A stretch of DNA of 64,000 bases, taken from contig NZ_CP017024.1 in NCBI RefSeq assembly GCF_014522265.1, positions 1,144,001-1,208,000 of the forward strand, read 5' to 3'. The first letter of the stretch is position 1. The number at the start of each line of letters is the position of its first letter. The DNA is from Pseudomonas oryzihabitans (lineage in GTDB: Bacteria; Pseudomonadota; Gammaproteobacteria; Pseudomonadales; Pseudomonadaceae). The notes under the pieces are model-generated. The model saw nothing but the letters and a program-made list of their open reading frames with translations. It was not told the DNA's origin and did not search any database. This document shows, one piece after another, positions 45,618-54,004 of the stretch. The position numbers and the translations under genes are program-made.

Positions 45618-46201
45618 CGCCAGAACGCCGGCAGTGCGCCCTCGCGCCCGGTCACCGGATCGCTTGCCGGCAAGGACACCCCGGCGATCAGTCCGACCGA
45701 GTGGGCGTGGGCGGCCGGATCGGCGCGCTGGGTGATGAAGTCCTGCTGATCGGGCGGATAGGCGCCCACCACCAGGAAATTTGCACTGGACTGCAGGTTG
45801 CGGTGGCCGGTGCCCGCCGGTAGCACCACCACATCACCTGCAGTCACCTCCACATCCTGCCCCTGCTCGCCACCCAGGCGCAGGGTAGCCCGACCGCGCG
45901 CCACGCCCAGCACTTCATGGGCATTGGGATGATAGTGATGGTAGCTATAGACGCCGTAGCGCCATTGCGGCGGCCAGGCGTTGTCGGCGAACAGTCGCTC
46001 CAGCGCCGCCGCACGGTCGGTCCCTTCCAGAGGAACCTGGCGATAGAGCAGCACGGGCAGGCGGCTATTGGGAATGACGCCGTCGTCGGCGAAATGCAGC
46101 TGCTCGGGCTGACCGGCCCCCACTGGCGCGGCCAGGGCCACGGTGGTGGGGGCGAGCCCCAGCACCAGGGAGAGGATGGACAGTGATGGGCGATGCGCCA
46201 T
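45614..46201 (-). CDS. Exported cupin-domain protein
   Basis: A 195-residue protein with a signal peptide (LSILSLVLGLAPTTVALAAP) and one cupin barrel: motif 1 is YHHYHPNAHEVLGVARG, with the expected His and Glu metal ligands, and motif 2 is DVVVLPAGTGHRNL. It probably binds a divalent metal in the periplasm; substrate unknown. GGAGG before ATG 46201 decides the start over one eight codons upstream. Confidence 0.82.
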   Translation of the reverse strand: MAHRPSLSILSLVLGLAPTTVALAAPVGAGQPEQLHFADDGVIPNSRLPVLLYRQVPLEGTDRAAALERLFADNAWPPQWRYGVYSYHHYHPNAHEVLGVARGRATLRLGGEQGQDVEVTAGDVVVLPAGTGHRNLQSSANFLVVGAYPPDQQDFITQRADPAAHAHSVGLIAGVSLPASDPVTGREGALPAFWR

Positions 46202-46269
46202 GCGGGCCTCCAGAGGCTTTGCCAATGGAGGCCCGCCTGCCGCCGGGGTTCAGCGTCCGCGACGAGGGG

Positions 46270-46971
46270 TCAGGCCAGCCACTCCCGCAACAGTGCCGTG
46301 GTCCGTTCCGGCAGCTCCAGTGGCGGCAGGTGGCCGCAGTCGTCCAGCACCACCAGATGCGAGCCCTGGATGCCGGCCGCCATGAGTTCGGCTTCGGCAG
46401 GCGGGGTGAGTTGATCCTGGGCGCCGACCACGATGAGGGTGGGCACTTGGACCTGGGCCAGGGTCGGCCGCGAATCGGGGCGGTCGATGATCGACTGCTG
46501 CTGGCGCAGGAAGGCCTCCTTGCCCACCGCCTTGCCCATGGCCAGCACGGTATCGGCCACCGGCGTGCCCAGGCGCGAGGCATGGATCAGGCGTGGCAGC
46601 AGTTGCGGACTGATGCCGAGAAAGCGACCGCGCTCAGCCAGGTCGAGCATGGCGCGACGCTGGGTGGCACGCTCGGGGGTATCCGGGCTGGCCATGGTGT
46701 CGAACAACGCCAGTCGCACTACCCGCTCCGGCGCCTGGCGCAGGATCTCGAAGGCCACATAGCCGCCCATGGACAGGGCGCCCAGGGCGAAACGCGGTGG
46801 CGCCTCGGCCAGGACCCGGCGGGCCAGCGCGGCGATGCCAACGTCGCGTGTGAGGTCGGGGATGGACACCGGGCAGGTGTCGGCCAGGTCGGCAGCCTGG
46901 GTGGCCCAGAGGCGCTGGTCACAGAGCAGGCCGGGAAGCAGGATCAGGGGTAGCGCGTCGGTAGCTGTCAT
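46270..46971 (-). CDS. Alpha/beta hydrolase
   Basis: A 233-residue hydrolase with the oxyanion segment LPLILLPGLLCDQRLW, nucleophile elbow GALSMGGYVAFE, the acid strand LIVVGAQDQLTPP and the catalytic His in DDCGHLPPLE. It resembles BioH-like and pimeloyl-ester carboxylesterases in fold, but no biotin genes are adjacent, so the substrate is open. The frame can be read from GTG 46992; ATG 46971 is chosen by convention. Confidence 0.8.
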   Translation of the reverse strand: MTATDALPLILLPGLLCDQRLWATQAADLADTCPVSIPDLTRDVGIAALARRVLAEAPPRFALGALSMGGYVAFEILRQAPERVVRLALFDTMASPDTPERATQRRAMLDLAERGRFLGISPQLLPRLIHASRLGTPVADTVLAMGKAVGKEAFLRQQQSIIDRPDSRPTLAQVQVPTLIVVGAQDQLTPPAEAELMAAGIQGSHLVVLDDCGHLPPLELPERTTALLREWLA

Positions 46972-47083
46972 CACTAAGAACTTGAGAGACACTGCGGAAA
47001 ACGCGCAGTGTAGCGCGGATCACCAGCGAACCCGGCGGGCTTCGCGGGTTCCAAGGGACATTGCCAAGGATCTGGAAACATCC

Positions 47084-47380
47084 ATGCGTACTGAAGGCTT
47101 CTTCGACTGGCTCGGCGCGGCGCTCGGCCAAGTCATCCGTTTTATCATCGACCTGTTCGGCTCGGTCCTGGGCGGCATCGCCGATGCCGTGCACGACTTT
47201 CTCCATGGCATGGCGCGCTCCATCGGCATGGACGACTCCTATATCAGCTTCGTGGTCCTGGCCATCGGCCTGCTGCTGCTCTACGCCGCGGTACGGGCCT
47301 TCATGGCTCGCTCGATAGTGGGCGGCGTCATCTGGCTGATCCTGGGCCTGATGGTGATGGGCTGGCTGATTCGCGGCTGA
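47084..47380 (+). CDS. Small conserved membrane protein
   Basis: A 98-residue protein beginning MRTEGFFDWLGAALGQVIRF. The N-terminal half is an amphipathic, Gly/Phe/Ile-rich stretch and the C-terminal half holds two membrane helices (FVVLAIGLLLLYAAV and IVGGVIWLILGLMVMGWLI). I recognise it only as a conserved hypothetical found in Pseudomonas near comF and the biotin genes. No function can be assigned. Confidence 0.7.
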   Translation: MRTEGFFDWLGAALGQVIRFIIDLFGSVLGGIADAVHDFLHGMARSIGMDDSYISFVVLAIGLLLLYAAVRAFMARSIVGGVIWLILGLMVMGWLIRG

Positions 47381-47438
47381 CTGGTGGCCAGGCCGGCGGC
47401 CTGGCACAGTAGGGCTCTCGCTCGGCACGGATGCCGTC

Positions 47439-48176
47439 ATGACCCTACCGTTCTCCTCTGTATTAAAGCGCCACTGGCAACGCCTGCGGCCCGGGACCCA
47501 CTGCGCCCTCTGCGCCACCTGGCTTCCGCCCGGACTGCCGCTGTGCGAAGGCTGCGACAACGAACTGCCCTGGCTCGGGCCACACTGCCAATGCTGCGCC
47601 TTGCCCCTACCGGTAGACGGCCTCCTTTGTGGCAGCTGCCTGGTCAGGCCGCCGGCCTTCGACCAGGTACTGGCGCCCTGGCGCTATGCCTTTCCGGTCG
47701 ACACCCTGATCAACAGATTCAAGCACCGCGACCAGGGCAGTCTCGGTCGCCTGGCCGGGGCGCTGCTGGCGCGGCATCTGCAGCATCTGTTCGACGAAGG
47801 CCAGCCACGCCCGGACCTGCTGCTGCCGGTTCCCCTCTCACCCTTGCGCCTGCGCCAACGCGGCTTCAACCAGGCCGCCCTGCTGGCCAGCTGGCTCGGC
47901 AAGACGCTGCAACTGCCGGTGGATGGCAGGTTACTGCAGCGGGTACAGGAGCAACAGAGCCAGCAGGGTCTGAGCGCCAACCAGCGGCGGCGCAATCTCA
48001 AGCAGGCCTTCGCCCTGGTGAAGGACGCCCAGCTGCAAGGTCGCCACCTGGCCCTGGTGGACGATGTCCTCACCACCGGCGCCACCGCCGACAGCCTGGC
48101 GCGCTTGCTCAAGCGCGCCGGCGCCGGGCGGGTCGACGTCTATTGCCTGGCGCGGACGCCACCACCCGGCGACTAG
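47439..48176 (+). CDS. comF: ComF family phosphoribosyltransferase-like protein
   Basis: A 245-residue protein with an N-terminal Cys-rich zinc ribbon (CALCATWLPPGLPLCEGC; CQCC; CGSC) and a C-terminal type I phosphoribosyltransferase domain with the PRPP loop LALVDDVLTTGATADSLA. ComF takes part in DNA uptake in naturally competent bacteria; in Pseudomonas the role is not settled. ATG 47439 is the first Met; the region between this gene and the small membrane protein has no other gene. Confidence 0.9.
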   Translation: MTLPFSSVLKRHWQRLRPGTHCALCATWLPPGLPLCEGCDNELPWLGPHCQCCALPLPVDGLLCGSCLVRPPAFDQVLAPWRYAFPVDTLINRFKHRDQGSLGRLAGALLARHLQHLFDEGQPRPDLLLPVPLSPLRLRQRGFNQAALLASWLGKTLQLPVDGRLLQRVQEQQSQQGLSANQRRRNLKQAFALVKDAQLQGRHLALVDDVLTTGATADSLARLLKRAGAGRVDVYCLARTPPPGD

Positions 48177-48179
48177 CCG

Positions 48180-48197
48180 CTGTCACCAAAACGTCAT
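48180..48197 (+). promoter_or_regulatory. Pho box upstream of phoX
   Basis: CTGTCAC-N4-ACGTCAT matches the PhoB direct-repeat operator: first half 6 of 7, second half 5 of 7, with the correct 4-base spacing. It lies 40 bases before the phoX start, the usual place for a box that replaces the -35. Confidence 0.7.
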
Positions 48198-48236
48198 TTA
48201 GTCTGACTAGCCTCGCCTGCACACCGTGAGGGAGCC

Positions 48237-50132
48237 ATGAGCATGCACAACGACCAGACCGATCTCGAACGCCTCGTCCACTTCAGCCGCCGCCGCTTCA
48301 TCGGCGCCGGCGCCCTGGCCAGCGCGGCCCTGTTCCTGGGCGGTGGCCTGCTCGGTCGCAGCGCCCTGGCCGACGCTGTCAGCGAGGCCACGGGCAATCC
48401 CCTGATCGGCTTCGCCAACATCCCGGCCTCCACCGCCGACACCCTGGTGGTGCCGCCCGGCTATCGCGCCAGCGTGCTCATCAGCTGGGGCCAGCCGCTG
48501 CACACCGATGGCCCGGCCTTCCGCCCCGATGGCAGCCCCAGCGCCGCCGACCAGGCGGTGCAATTCGGCGACAACAACGACGGCATGGCCTTCTACCCCT
48601 TCCCGGACGATCCGGATCGGGCACTGATGGCGATCAACAACGAATACACCAACTACCGCTACCTGCTCAGCCACGGCACGCCGCCCAAGTCCCTGGAAGA
48701 CACCCGCAAGGCTCAGGCCGCCGAGGGCGTCTCGGTGATCGAGGTGAAGCGCGTGGACGGCCAATGGCACTTCGTCCAGGGCTCGCCCTACAACCGCCGG
48801 GTGCACGGCAACACGCCCATCGCCGTCAGCGGTCCGGCTGCCGGCCACGACCTGCTCAAGACCGCCGCCGACCCGGCCGGACGCGAGGTGCTGGGTACCT
48901 TCCAGAATTGCTCCAGCGGCGCCACGCCCTGGCATACCTATCTGACCTGCGAAGAGAACTTCACCGACGTCTTCGGCAGTCGCGATGCCAACCTGAAGTT
49001 CGATGCGGCCCAGAAGCGCTACAGCGTCAAGCACGCCAGCGTGGAGAACGACTGGCACCTGCACGACGACCGTTTCGACCTGGCGCAGAATCCCAACGAG
49101 CTCAATCGCCACGGCTGGATCACCGAGATCGATCCCTTCGATCCCCAGGCCAAGCCGGTCAAGCGCACCGCCCTGGGTCGTTTCAAACACGAGAACGCCG
49201 CCCTTACCCGCACCCGCAATGGCCGCGTAGTGGTCTACATGGGTGACGACGAGCGCGGCGAATTCATCTACAAGTTCGTCAGCCGCGATCGCCTGCAGGA
49301 CGATCCCAAGGCCAATCGCGAGCTGCTCGATCATGGCACCCTCTATGTCGCCCGCTTCGACGAAGGCGACCGTGATCCGAACCGCCCCAAGGGCCGCGGC
49401 CAGTGGCTGCCGCTGGTGCATGGCGAGAACGGCCTCACCGCCGCCAACGGCTTCGCCAGCCAGGCCGAGGTGCTCATCCACGCCCGCCAGGCCGGCACCC
49501 AGGTCGGCGCCACGCGCATGGACCGTCCGGAGTGGATAGCCGTCAGCCCCAAGGACGGCCAGGTCTATTGCACCCTGACCAATAACACCAAGCGCGGTGA
49601 AGACGGCATGCCAGTGGGCGGCCCCAATCCCCGCGCCAACAACCTCTACGGCCAGATCGTGCGCTGGCGCGAGAGCGACGACGATGCCGCGGCCCTGAGC
49701 TTCGACTGGGATCTGTTCGTCATCGCCGGCAATCCCAAGGTACACCCGGGCAAGCCGGAAGCAGGCTCGCAGCAGATCAATGCCGAGAACATGTTCAACA
49801 GTCCCGACGGCCTGGGCTTCGACGCTGCCGGCCGTTTGTGGGTGCTCACCGACGGCAAGTACAGCAACAAGGGCGACTACGAGGGCATGGGCAACAACCA
49901 GATGCTCTGCGCCGATCCGCGCAGCGGCGAGATGCGCCGCTTCCTGGTCGGCCCGGTCGGTTGCGAGGTCACCGGCATGGCCTTCTCGCCGGACTACCGG
50001 ACGATGTTCGTCGGCATCCAGCACCCCGGCGAGGAAGGCGGCTCCCAATTCCCGGAGCAACGAGCGGATGGTCAGCCCCGTTCCTCGGTGATGGTCATCA
50101 GCCGCGAAGACGGCGGTGTGATCGGCGCCTGA
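48237..50132 (+). CDS. PhoX-type alkaline phosphatase (DUF839), Tat-exported
   Basis: A 631-residue periplasmic or extracellular phosphatase. The N-terminus has a Tat signal, SRRRFIGAGALASAALFLGG, matching SRRxFxG. The DUF839/PhoX propeller follows, with NEYTNYRY, TYLTCEENF, RHGWITEIDPFD, GDDERGEFIYKF and FNSPDGLGFD, many acidic residues of which bind Ca/Fe in characterised PhoX enzymes. The Pho box 40 bases upstream indicates induction by phosphate starvation. Confidence 0.9.
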   Translation: MSMHNDQTDLERLVHFSRRRFIGAGALASAALFLGGGLLGRSALADAVSEATGNPLIGFANIPASTADTLVVPPGYRASVLISWGQPLHTDGPAFRPDGSPSAADQAVQFGDNNDGMAFYPFPDDPDRALMAINNEYTNYRYLLSHGTPPKSLEDTRKAQAAEGVSVIEVKRVDGQWHFVQGSPYNRRVHGNTPIAVSGPAAGHDLLKTAADPAGREVLGTFQNCSSGATPWHTYLTCEENFTDVFGSRDANLKFDAAQKRYSVKHASVENDWHLHDDRFDLAQNPNELNRHGWITEIDPFDPQAKPVKRTALGRFKHENAALTRTRNGRVVVYMGDDERGEFIYKFVSRDRLQDDPKANRELLDHGTLYVARFDEGDRDPNRPKGRGQWLPLVHGENGLTAANGFASQAEVLIHARQAGTQVGATRMDRPEWIAVSPKDGQVYCTLTNNTKRGEDGMPVGGPNPRANNLYGQIVRWRESDDDAAALSFDWDLFVIAGNPKVHPGKPEAGSQQINAENMFNSPDGLGFDAAGRLWVLTDGKYSNKGDYEGMGNNQMLCADPRSGEMRRFLVGPVGCEVTGMAFSPDYRTMFVGIQHPGEEGGSQFPEQRADGQPRSSVMVISREDGGVIGA

Positions 50133-50242
50133 CCGGCGAGCGGATAGCGCTCGAGCCTTCGCCATGGGGCTCGGGCATGCGCTAGCATCTCCCGGATGCA
50201 GGGTGGCAATCGCCATCGTCCCCCGTGACCGAGGAGCGCGCC

Positions 50243-51217
50243 ATGTCTCATCCGTTCGAAAATCTGAGTCCCGACCTGGTCATCGACGCCATCGAAAGCC
50301 TGGGCTATCTCAGCGATGCCCGGGTACTGGCGCTCAACAGCTACGAGAATCGCGTCTATCAGATCGGCATCGAAGCCGAGACCCCGCTGATCGCCAAGTT
50401 CTATCGGCCGGATCGCTGGACCGATGCGGCCATTCTGGAAGAGCACGCCTTTTCCGCCGAACTGGAAGAGCGCGAGGTGCCCGTGGTCGCGCCCTTGCAG
50501 CGCGACGGCCAGACGCTGTTCACCCATGCCGGCTTTCGCTTCGCGCTCTTTCCTCGCCGTGGCGGTCGCGCGCCGGAGCCAGGCGATCTCAACCAGTTGC
50601 ATCGCCTCGGCCAATTGCTCGGTCGCCTGCATGCGGTGGGCGCCAGCCGACCCTTCCAGCACCGCGAGACGCTGGACGTCCAGGGCTACGGCCATGCCTC
50701 TCTGGACACCCTGCTCACCGGCAATTTCATTCCTAAGAGCCTGCTGCCCGCCTATGAATCCGTGGCGCGCGACTTGCTCCTGCGCCTCGACGAACTCTTC
50801 GAGAGTGTCAGCTACGACGTCATCCGCCTGCACGGCGACTGCCATCCGGGCAACCTGCTCTGTCGCGATGACGCCTACCATATGGTCGACCTCGACGATT
50901 GCCGCCACGGCCCGGCCATGCAGGATCTCTGGATGCTGCTGGCCGGCGATCGCCAGGAGCGGCTGACGCAGTTGTCCGAGCTGATGGATGGCTACGAGGA
51001 ATTCCACGATTTCCAGCCGCGCGAGCTGGCCCTGATCGAGGGACTGCGCACCCTGCGGCTGATGCACTACAGCGCCTGGCTGGCGCGCCGCTGGGACGAT
51101 CCGGCCTTTCCCAAGAGCTTTCCCTGGTTCGGCAGCGAACGCTACTGGGGCGACCAGATCCTCACCCTGCGCGAACAGCGCGCTGCGCTGGACGAGGCGC
51201 CGTTGCGACTGTTCTAG
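50243..51217 (+). CDS. srkA: Stress response kinase A (YihE/SrkA family)
   Basis: A 324-residue cytoplasmic Ser/Thr kinase of the aminoglycoside-phosphotransferase fold. The catalytic loop is RLHGDCHPGNLLCR and the metal-binding segment MVDLDDCRHGP; PRRGGRAPEP lies in the linker between lobes. SrkA counters reactive-oxygen and envelope stress in E. coli. GAGGAG before ATG 50243 favours this start over an in-frame GTG at 50225. Confidence 0.9.
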   Translation: MSHPFENLSPDLVIDAIESLGYLSDARVLALNSYENRVYQIGIEAETPLIAKFYRPDRWTDAAILEEHAFSAELEEREVPVVAPLQRDGQTLFTHAGFRFALFPRRGGRAPEPGDLNQLHRLGQLLGRLHAVGASRPFQHRETLDVQGYGHASLDTLLTGNFIPKSLLPAYESVARDLLLRLDELFESVSYDVIRLHGDCHPGNLLCRDDAYHMVDLDDCRHGPAMQDLWMLLAGDRQERLTQLSELMDGYEEFHDFQPRELALIEGLRTLRLMHYSAWLARRWDDPAFPKSFPWFGSERYWGDQILTLREQRAALDEAPLRLF

Positions 51218-51233
51218 CCTTTGTGCGACTCAG

Positions 51234-51264
51234 TGGAAAAGGCTGCGCCGTTTTCCACGCTACA
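51234..51264. repeat. 31-base direct repeat, copy 1
   Basis: TGGAAAA-N10-TTTTCCA hairpin followed by CGCTACA. It matches 51334-51364 at all but about three or four bases; the two copies are 100 bases apart. Confidence 0.65.
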
Positions 51265-51333
51265 GGCGCCAATGCCCCCTTTCCCCTTGGGAGAGGGCCG
51301 GGGTGAGGGTAGGCCCCGCGATGAACTCTTCAA

Positions 51334-51364
51334 TGGAAAAGACTGTGCCGTTTTCCAGGCTACA
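51334..51364. repeat. 31-base direct repeat, copy 2
   Basis: Second copy of the TGGAAAA...TTTTCC repeat. The REP doublet begins seven bases after it. Confidence 0.65.
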
Positions 51365-51370
51365 ACACTG

Positions 51371-51447
51371 ATCGCGGCCATGGGCCGCTCTTACCGGAAC
51401 CTGACCCCCAGGAGCGGCCGCATTGGCGGACCACCATGGCCGCGATC
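51371..51447. repeat. REP doublet with dispersed repeat copy B
   Basis: ATCGCGGCCATGGGCCGCTC (51371-51390) faces a second core ending CCATGGCCGCGATC (51434-51447). The right part, 51410-51447, is the homologue of 184-221. A further partial core (GCCATGGCCGCGA) lies at 51490-51502. Confidence 0.7.
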
Positions 51448-51617
51448 AGACAATGCCTGCCGCCTACGCAGCGGTCGCAGCGGCGCACTGCCATGGCCGC
51501 GAGGGCGGGATGCCAGCCTGCCAGAGCTGACGACAGGAAGCCCCACCCATTCCGACATCCCGCAGCCCCTTGAGCTATCCTGCCCGGACAAGAAAGTTGC
51601 CTGCCTAAGGATCCCTC

Positions 51618-52538
51618 ATGTCTGCCTTGCGCCAGGGTTACGCCCTGGGCCTTACCGCCTATGGGCTGTGGGGCTTGTTTCCGCTGTTCTTCAAACTGCT
51701 GGCGGCCCTGCCGGCGACCGAGATCCTGTTCCAGCGCATCCTCTGGTCCGCCCTGTTCAGCGCCCTCCTGCTGCTCGTCTGGCGCCATCGCGGCTGGTGG
51801 GCGGAGTTGCGCGCCCACCCGCGACGGCTGCTCTGGCTGGCGGTGTCCGGCGCGCTGGTGGCCTGCAACTGGCTGGTCTATATCTGGGCGGTCAACAACG
51901 CCCACGTGGTCGAGGCCAGCCTGGGCTACTACATCAACCCGCTGGTCAACATCCTGCTCGCCCTGGTGATTCTCGGTGAGCGCCTGCGCCCGCTGCAGTG
52001 GATCGCCGTGGGCCTGGCGGTGCTGGGCGTGGCCCAGCAGCTGTGGACCCTGGGGCAACTGCCCTGGGTCTCCCTGGCGCTGGCGCTGAGCTTCGCCTTC
52101 TATGGCCTGGTGCGGCGGCAGACGCCGGTGGCCGCGCTGCCGGGCATGGTGGTGGAGAGCTGGATGCTGGTGCCGATCGCCCTGGTCGCGCTGCCACTGC
52201 TGACCCCGGGGGTGAGCCTGGAGGCCGAGACCTGGCAGTCCTCGCTGGGCCTGCTGATCGTGCTGGCCGGTCCGGTCACCCTGATTCCCCTGCTGTGCTT
52301 CAACGCCGCGGCGCGCAAGCTGCCCTATTCGACGCTGGGCTTCCTGCAGTACCTGGCACCGACCCTGGTGCTGATCCAGGCGGTCTGGCTCTATGGCGAG
52401 CCCTTCCCCCGTGAGCGGCTGTTTGCCTTCATCTGCATCTGGACGGGCCTGGCCGTGTTCAGCTTCGATCTCTGGCGCGCCAGCCGCAAGCTCAGAGCGG
52501 GCGCAAAGGCGCGCGAGCCAGAGGCAGACAGGGCCTAG
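51618..52538 (+). CDS. rarD: EamA family transporter RarD
   Basis: A 306-residue inner-membrane permease with about ten hydrophobic segments and two EamA repeats. It opens RQGYALGLTAYGLWGLFPLFFK and has NWLVYIWAVNNAHVVEASLGYYINPL in the first repeat, both typical of RarD (chloramphenicol-sensitivity protein). The exported substrate is not known. Confidence 0.92.
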   Translation: MSALRQGYALGLTAYGLWGLFPLFFKLLAALPATEILFQRILWSALFSALLLLVWRHRGWWAELRAHPRRLLWLAVSGALVACNWLVYIWAVNNAHVVEASLGYYINPLVNILLALVILGERLRPLQWIAVGLAVLGVAQQLWTLGQLPWVSLALALSFAFYGLVRRQTPVAALPGMVVESWMLVPIALVALPLLTPGVSLEAETWQSSLGLLIVLAGPVTLIPLLCFNAAARKLPYSTLGFLQYLAPTLVLIQAVWLYGEPFPRERLFAFICIWTGLAVFSFDLWRASRKLRAGAKAREPEADRA

Positions 52539-52574
52539 GCACTCCCCAAAAAAGACCTGGGACCAGACAGCAGA

Positions 52575-52594
52575 ACGCCCCTCGCAAGGGGCGT
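52575..52594 (-). terminator. Hairpin terminator after secB
   Basis: ACGCCCCT / AGGGGCGT with a 4-base loop, 20 bases beyond the secB stop on the minus strand; followed by TCTG only, so a weak T run. Confidence 0.6.
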
Positions 52595-52614
52595 CCGGTA
52601 CCGCGCGGCGCCGA

Positions 52615-53079
52615 TCAGGCTTCGCCGGCGGTCTGCATACGCGCCAGTTCCTGGGCGTAGAGGGCGTCGAAATTCACCGGCTGCAGCATCAGCGCGGGGA
52701 AGGAGCCACGCACCACCATGTTGTCCAGCGCCTCACGGGCGTAGGGGAACAGGATGTTGGGGCAGAAGGCGCCCAGGGCATGGGCCATGGAGGCGGCGTC
52801 CAGGCCCTTGATCAGGAAGATGCCACCCTGCTGCACTTCGGCGATGAAGGCGGTCTCTTCGTTGTTCTTGACGGTCACGGTCAGGGTCAGCACCACTTCG
52901 TGGAAGTCGTCGCCCAGGGTCTTCTGGCGGGTGGCCAGGTCCAGGTTGACGTTGGGCTGCCAGTCCTGACGGAAGATCTCGGGGCTCTTGGGCGCCTCGA
53001 AGGACAGGTCGCGGATGTAGATGCGCTGCAGGGAGAACTGAGCGCCGTCTTCCTGGGCGCCATTGGCTTGGTCGGTCAT
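52615..53079 (-). CDS. secB: Protein-export chaperone SecB
   Basis: Keeps secretory proteins unfolded and delivers them to SecA. The 154-residue acidic protein shows the family start [19 protein letters not shown] and the conserved [15 protein letters not shown]-like segment ([18 protein letters not shown]). Downstream of grxC, 27 bases apart, in the rhodanese-grxC-secB cluster usual for Pseudomonas. Confidence 0.96.
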   Translation of the reverse strand: MTDQANGAQEDGAQFSLQRIYIRDLSFEAPKSPEIFRQDWQPNVNLDLATRQKTLGDDFHEVVLTLTVTVKNNEETAFIAEVQQGGIFLIKGLDAASMAHALGAFCPNILFPYAREALDNMVVRGSFPALMLQPVNFDALYAQELARMQTAGEA

Positions 53080-53106
53080 GGTAGGGCCTTGAGTTGTGAG
53101 TGTTGG

Positions 53107-53361
53107 TCAGGCGGACAGCAGCGGATCGAGACGTCCGCTTCGGTCTAGGGCATAGAGCTCGTCGCAACCGCCGACGTGGGTGCTGCCGACCCAGATCTGC
53201 GGCACGCTGGTGCGACCGGCCTTGCGGGCCATCTCGCTGCGCAGCGCCGGCTGGCCATCGACGGAGACTTCCCGGTAGGCCACGTTCTTGCGATCGAGCA
53301 GGTGCTTGGCTCGATGGCAATAGGGACACCAGGCACTGGTATAGATGACGACGTCAGACAT
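53107..53361 (-). CDS. grxC: Glutaredoxin 3
   Basis: An 84-residue glutathione-dependent disulfide reductase with active site SAWCPYCHRAKHLLD, the TSVPQIWVGSTHVGGCDEL block binding glutathione, and normal GrxC length. It sits between the rhodanese gene and secB, and the spacing suggests one transcript. Confidence 0.95.
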   Translation of the reverse strand: MSDVVIYTSAWCPYCHRAKHLLDRKNVAYREVSVDGQPALRSEMARKAGRTSVPQIWVGSTHVGGCDELYALDRSGRLDPLLSA

Positions 53362-53402
53362 GCGCGGTCTCCAGTGGCCGATGGGGCGGCCACGCTAGGG
53401 GT

Positions 53403-53840
53403 TCACTTCACCAGGGGCAGATTCTCTGCACGCCAGGTGGCGATGCCGCCGTTCAGCCGGGCGGCGGTGAAGCCGGCCTTCTGCAGATCGCCGCACACGG
53501 CGCCGGCTTGCTGGCCGGCGCTGTCCACCACGATCAGGGTCTTGGCCTTGTGCTTCTCCAGTAGAGACAGGCTGCTGGCGACTTTCTCCTGAGCGATGTT
53601 CAGCGCGCCGACGATATGCCCGGCGGCGAAGTCCTTGCTCGGACGGATATCGAGGACCACGCCCTGCTCGCGGTTGAGCAGGTTGGTGAGTTCGCCGGTG
53701 GACAGGCTGCGCCCGCCACGACGGGTCTCGTTGAACAGCATCAGGGCGACGATGGCGAGGAAGGCGGCGACGAGAAGCGGATGATGGGTGGCGAATTCAA
53801 CCGCCCGACCGATAAATTCCATAATGAAAGAGCTATCCAA
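53403..53840 (-). CDS. Membrane-anchored rhodanese-like protein (YibN)
   Basis: A 145-residue protein with one N-terminal membrane helix (HHPLLVAAFLAIVALMLF) and a rhodanese domain: GVVLDIRPSKDFAAGHIVGALN and VVDSAGQQAGAVCGDLQKAG. The catalytic loop position has no Cys at the expected place (VVDSAGQQAG), so it may lack sulfurtransferase activity. It is the first of rhodanese-grxC-secB. Confidence 0.88.
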   Translation of the reverse strand: MDSSFIMEFIGRAVEFATHHPLLVAAFLAIVALMLFNETRRGGRSLSTGELTNLLNREQGVVLDIRPSKDFAAGHIVGALNIAQEKVASSLSLLEKHKAKTLIVVDSAGQQAGAVCGDLQKAGFTAARLNGGIATWRAENLPLVK

Positions 53841-54004
53841 GGAGGGCTAAAAATGCTGGCCAGTATACACAGCCCCCCGATGGCGCCATACCCTCGCCGG
53901 CCCCGGGTTATCCGCAGGTAACCAGCTCATCTCGAACTGCCTCCTTGGCGGCTTCCGCGGCTCTGCCTAGGCTTGGCTTCCCTTCACTTCCGAGGAATCC
54001 AGCC

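Larger units (their letters stand above)
51218..51617. other. 400-base repeat-rich spacer
   Basis: No gene is supported here. It contains two related 31-base direct repeats, a CCCCTTGGGAGAGGGCCGGGGTGAGGGT stretch (about 51283-51310, a common bacterial interspersed sequence), and at least three REP-core copies (51371-51510). The last 40 bases before 51618 hold the rarD leader. Confidence 0.7.
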
